A stretch of 33,647 nucleotides of DNA from Geobacter sp. (GTDB taxonomy: Bacteria; Desulfobacterota; Desulfuromonadia; Geobacterales; DSM-12255). Below the pieces are notes generated by a model. The model made no database searches, was not told the origin of the DNA, and worked only from the letters and a program-made list of their open reading frames with translations. Both the position numbers and the translations under genes were made by a program. Below are positions 30,936-33,647 of this stretch, in pieces. The DNA is taken from the NCBI GenBank assembly GCA_009886125.1, contig VFJK01000028.1:1-33647 (forward strand), given 5' to 3'. How positions within the stretch are numbered: position 1 is the stretch's first letter; every line of letters starts with the position of its first letter.

Positions 30936-32161
30936 ACAATGTGGAAGTTGGCGTGAATGACCTTCTGCAGGTCTTCTATCCGGATGATTGCCTGACGCAT
31001 CTTTTCCCGCTCTTCAGCCGGCAGCAGATACGGGTTGATGTAGTGTGAATCCTTCTGAATCCCCTTGATCACCTTGATCTGCTGTATAATACGGTACCGG
31101 GTGAGAATATGGTACGCGTCTTTAAGCCCCTCCGCCATTGAAGCAGAGAAGCTCCCTTCCTTTTTGAGCAGTTCGATCCGTTCCAGAGTCGATGTTGCCG
31201 GGATCCCCTGATTAATCGAAATGATCCGGATGTTCATCACCAGCGGTGCCCATGCCAGAAGCTTCAGGTTGAACTCCCCTTTATGCTCGCCCGACCCCTC
31301 AATCCAGATCCCCTTCAGAAAGCCTAGCGCAAGTTTCATCTCTGTCGCTGCTTTCGCCATACCCCACAGTGCATGAAAATACTCTTTTTCAAGATCACGG
31401 ATCAGATCAACCAGCTCTTCCGCCAACATCCTGTCGCCGGCAACATGCCGGGCATCCGAGAGGACGATAAGGTCCATCAGATTTTTAGCGTAATCTTCGT
31501 ACTCATAGCGGACAATTGATAAAAGCTTCTTTTTCCACTGGCTCATAGAGCCGCGCCATGTAGGGTTGCACGGCATTATTCCACCGGTGCATTTTTTGAA
31601 GCCCATCTCTGCCAGCCGCTCGACAAGAAGATCTGAAAAGCAGGTGAAATAGTAGTCAGCCTCTTTTCCTCCTCCGTCGCCATAGACAATCAGGTAGTCC
31701 TGATCGGTAATAAGGGTCTGCTCTTTCCGGCCGTCGCTCCCCATACTGATAAGGGCAAAGGGCATTCGAGGCTGTATCGAGCCTGAAGCAGTCATCTCTG
31801 CAATGACAAGCTCCAGAGCTTTGCCAGCCAGGATGTCCCGGTAGTCCGTGCAGCTTTCATGCAGGACCGGTACCGAGGGGAGTTTCAGGAAACGCTCCAT
31901 TTCGATCCTGTTCAGTTCTGAATGGATCTCGCCGAGTATTATTGCGGAGTGAACGTCAGGTATGGAACCTACTTGTCGATCCCGTGCGGAGGTGTCTTCT
32001 TCGATCAGGCTGATGGTGCTGTCAATGCTGTTCGTAAGGTTCCCCAGCAGATCAGCAATCTCGTCGGGATTGAGCAGTGGAAGGATATCGCGAACTCTTC
32101 CCATGAGCCCGGCGATAAACTCCTGATTTGAAACTCTTCCCGTGTGATGATGATCAGGCAT
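30932..32161 (-). CDS. DUF294 nucleotidyltransferase-like protein (GlnD-like domain)
   Basis: The 409-residue protein has a helical N-terminal part (about 1-130). A DUF294 nucleotidyltransferase domain follows, with ISMGSDGRKEQTLITDQDYLIVY (the GSxxR and DxD catalytic pattern of the GlnD-like superfamily), then the DUF294 C-terminal helical domain. Many relatives carry cNMP-binding and CBS domains in front; none is visible here. It is downstream of actP on the same strand, an association seen with cation/acetate symporters in related bacteria, so it may regulate transport. A strong terminator lies between the two, and the ribosome site at ATG 32161 is weak (AGAGGC). Its stop overlaps the convergent galU stop. 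Confidence 0.87.
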   Translation of the reverse strand: MPDHHHTGRVSNQEFIAGLMGRVRDILPLLNPDEIADLLGNLTNSIDSTISLIEEDTSARDRQVGSIPDVHSAIILGEIHSELNRIEMERFLKLPSVPVLHESCTDYRDILAGKALELVIAEMTASGSIQPRMPFALISMGSDGRKEQTLITDQDYLIVYGDGGGKEADYYFTCFSDLLVERLAEMGFKKCTGGIMPCNPTWRGSMSQWKKKLLSIVRYEYEDYAKNLMDLIVLSDARHVAGDRMLAEELVDLIRDLEKEYFHALWGMAKAATEMKLALGFLKGIWIEGSGEHKGEFNLKLLAWAPLVMNIRIISINQGIPATSTLERIELLKKEGSFSASMAEGLKDAYHILTRYRIIQQIKVIKGIQKDSHYINPYLLPAEEREKMRQAIIRIEDLQKVIHANFHIV

Positions 32162-32215
32162 TTGTACGCCTCTGCTGTTCTTGAATCAAATATACCACAA
32201 AGAAGAAAAGCGGAT

Positions 32216-32243
32216 AAAAAAAAGGGGAAGGTTTCCCTTCCCC
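32216..32243 (-). terminator. Rho-independent terminator after actP
   Basis: On the minus strand GGGGAAGG pairs with CCTTCCCC around a GAAA tetraloop, followed by eight T. It lies 27 bp beyond the actP stop and before the DUF294 gene, which would need read-through or its own promoter. Confidence 0.93.
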
Positions 32244-32269
32244 CACTGCATATGATCGGAAAACAGTTT

Positions 32270-33647
32270 CTAGTGATCGATTGCTTTCGCCATGCCGAGG
32301 CCGGTGTTCTGGCGGACATAGACTTCGTCGAACATCTCTTCTGAACGCCTGTTCGGGAATGCAAGAGCGCCAAAAATAGCAGCTGCAAAGCCGAGAGGAA
32401 TAGAGAAGATGCCGGGGTTTTTCAGCTTGAGGATCGGTTTGTCAAGACCCATGATGGACTTGCCGTCCTTGTTCTTCTCGAAATCTACTTTTGCTTTGTC
32501 GTAAGCTTTCTGATCTTTCTCGCCAAGGGTTGTGCCAGGAGCAAGTTCAGCCTGTTTCTTCTCCATGGCAGTAATAACCTTCTGTGCGCCAGCTGCAACC
32601 AGTTTCGGATAGGTCATGTTCGGGGAAACCATAACCAGGCCGATGGAAGCGACTGTGCCGATAACAAGACCGGAGATAACACCGGCTGTGTTCATCTTGC
32701 GCCAGAAGAGCGAAAGAACAACGACTGGCAGGTTGCCGGATGAGGCAACGGCAAATGCAAGGGCAACCAGGTGGGCTACGTTTGCTTTCTCGGCGATGAT
32801 GCCGATGACGATGCCGGCGGCGCCGACAACGAGGGAGGTAATACGTGCTGCCATGACCTGCTCGTGCTGGTCAGCATGACCGTCCTTGATGACGTTAACA
32901 TAGATGTCATGAGCAATAGCTGCAGAAGCTGCGAGAACCAGACCGGAAACAACGGCAAGGATCGTAGCAAAGGCAACTGAGCAGAGGAAGGCAAGGAAGA
33001 TATCGCCGATGATCGGGGCGATGTCAGCACCAAGCTGCTGGGCGAGGAGCAGTGTAGCCATGTTCCCGCCAGGGTCAACCTGCTGAATGCCCTGAGGAGT
33101 GACATGGATGGCAGCGCCAAAGCCGAGCAGGGTGGTGATAACGTAGAAGCCGCCGATGATCCACATGGCGATGATAACGGATTTACGAGCTGCCTGTGCT
33201 GTCGGAACAGTGAAGAAGCGCATAAGGATATGCGGCATCCCGGCTGTACCGAGAACAAGAGCCATGCCAAGCGAGATCTGGTCGAGCGGCGCCTTCATGA
33301 AGAGGGCCGGCTCAAGGAAACGCTGGCCGGCAGCTTCACCGGTCATGGTGACACCGTCTTTCAGCATCAGCAGTTCGACATGTTTCTGGATGTCAGGGCT
33401 GTTGACGATCTGCTCAAAGAAAGTCATCGGATTGAAGCTGGCCTTCATCATGACCAGGAACGCAAGCAGCAGAGCACCGCTGACGAGCAGGCCGGCCTTG
33501 ATGATCTGGACCCAGGTAGTGGCGGTCATGCCGCCGAAAACAACATAACCTACCATCAGGATACCAACGCCGATGATGGAGGTCTTGTAAGGTAAACCGA
33601 TCAGCAGCGCCATCAGCTTGCCTGCGCCAACCATCTGGGCAGTCAGG
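32270..33647 (-). CDS. actP: ActP-like cation/acetate symporter (sodium:solute symporter family), N-terminus outside the window
   Basis: The frame is open to the right edge, beginning LTAQMVGAGKLMALLIG, so the N-terminal third is missing. About 459 residues are visible, with roughly nine transmembrane segments. SSS/ActP features are TAQMVGAGKL, GVGILMVGYVVFGGMTATTWVQIIKA, MPHILMRFFTVPTAQAARKS and VALAFAVASSGNLPVVVLSLFWRKMN. Before the last helix is a hydrophilic insert of about 55 residues (from ITAMEKKQAELAPG to about KLKNPG) that is absent from E. coli ActP as I recall it. The C-terminal tail has QNTGLGMAKAIDH. It would import acetate with a cation, the central electron donor for Geobacter. 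Confidence 0.92.
   Translation of the reverse strand, partial: LTAQMVGAGKLMALLIGLPYKTSIIGVGILMVGYVVFGGMTATTWVQIIKAGLLVSGALLLAFLVMMKASFNPMTFFEQIVNSPDIQKHVELLMLKDGVTMTGEAAGQRFLEPALFMKAPLDQISLGMALVLGTAGMPHILMRFFTVPTAQAARKSVIIAMWIIGGFYVITTLLGFGAAIHVTPQGIQQVDPGGNMATLLLAQQLGADIAPIIGDIFLAFLCSVAFATILAVVSGLVLAASAAIAHDIYVNVIKDGHADQHEQVMAARITSLVVGAAGIVIGIIAEKANVAHLVALAFAVASSGNLPVVVLSLFWRKMNTAGVISGLVIGTVASIGLVMVSPNMTYPKLVAAGAQKVITAMEKKQAELAPGTTLGEKDQKAYDKAKVDFEKNKDGKSIMGLDKPILKLKNPGIFSIPLGFAAAIFGALAFPNRRSEEMFDEVYVRQNTGLGMAKAIDH

Overview
The window looks like a chromosomal segment of a Geobacter-type bacterium (Desulfuromonadia/Geobacterales). This is inferred from content: an outer-membrane porin-cytochrome cluster with a very large multiheme lipoprotein containing a Geobacter-style CX4CH...CXXCH pair, citramalate synthase (cimA) next to lysC, a MetV-MetF pair, an NtrC-type two-component system, and an ActP/DUF294 pair. 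The genes are intact and densely packed. I see no prophage, CRISPR array, rRNA or tRNA.

Layout. 1-1095 (-) is the start of a type I restriction-modification methylase (hsdM) cut by the window edge. 1278-2032 (-) holds a DUF2905 membrane protein and queH, perhaps preceded by a tiny coupled ORF. 2230-6101 (+) is a membrane histidine kinase overlapping its sigma-54 response regulator. Directly downstream are two tandem TGGC-N8-GCCA dyads and a near-consensus -24/-12 promoter, then a complete branched-chain-amino-acid-type ABC importer (livKHMGF, 6320-10980). Together these read as a self-contained regulatory and transport unit. 11093-12956 holds a CBS-pair protein and an NhaD-type Na+/H+ antiporter.

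13200-18038 (+) is the extracellular electron transfer cluster: an outer-membrane beta-barrel, a pentaheme lipoprotein overlapping it by ATGA, a long hairpin, and a 979-residue lipoprotein with 19 CXXCH motifs plus 11 longer C-Xn-CH motifs. A 19-bp perfect-stem terminator closes the cluster. A 49-codon zinc-ribbon gene lies convergently behind it, followed by about 550 bp without a convincing gene but with palindromic GTCAATAAAATGA repeats.

18937-25056 (-) is biosynthetic and housekeeping: cimA, lysC, then acpS-nnr-CBS-tsaE as one likely operon. 25212-30935 (+) carries a cytidylate-kinase-like protein, yggT-divIVA-DUF167, an FmdB-type zinc ribbon, folD, metV-metF (one-carbon metabolism) and galU. 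30932-33647 (-) has a DUF294 nucleotidyltransferase-like protein, convergent with galU through a shared TTAA, and an ActP-like acetate/cation symporter cut by the right edge.

A recurring non-coding theme is five intergenic gaps filled with tandem 7-8 bp units plus an inverted arm (7482-7587, 10991-11062, 23041-23128, 28334-28396, 29944-30053). Two of them are clearly copies of the same element, and in both the first unit supplies the TGA stop codon of the upstream gene. These repeats, the sigma-54/dyad arrangement and the non-canonical heme motifs are the observations most worth a second look.
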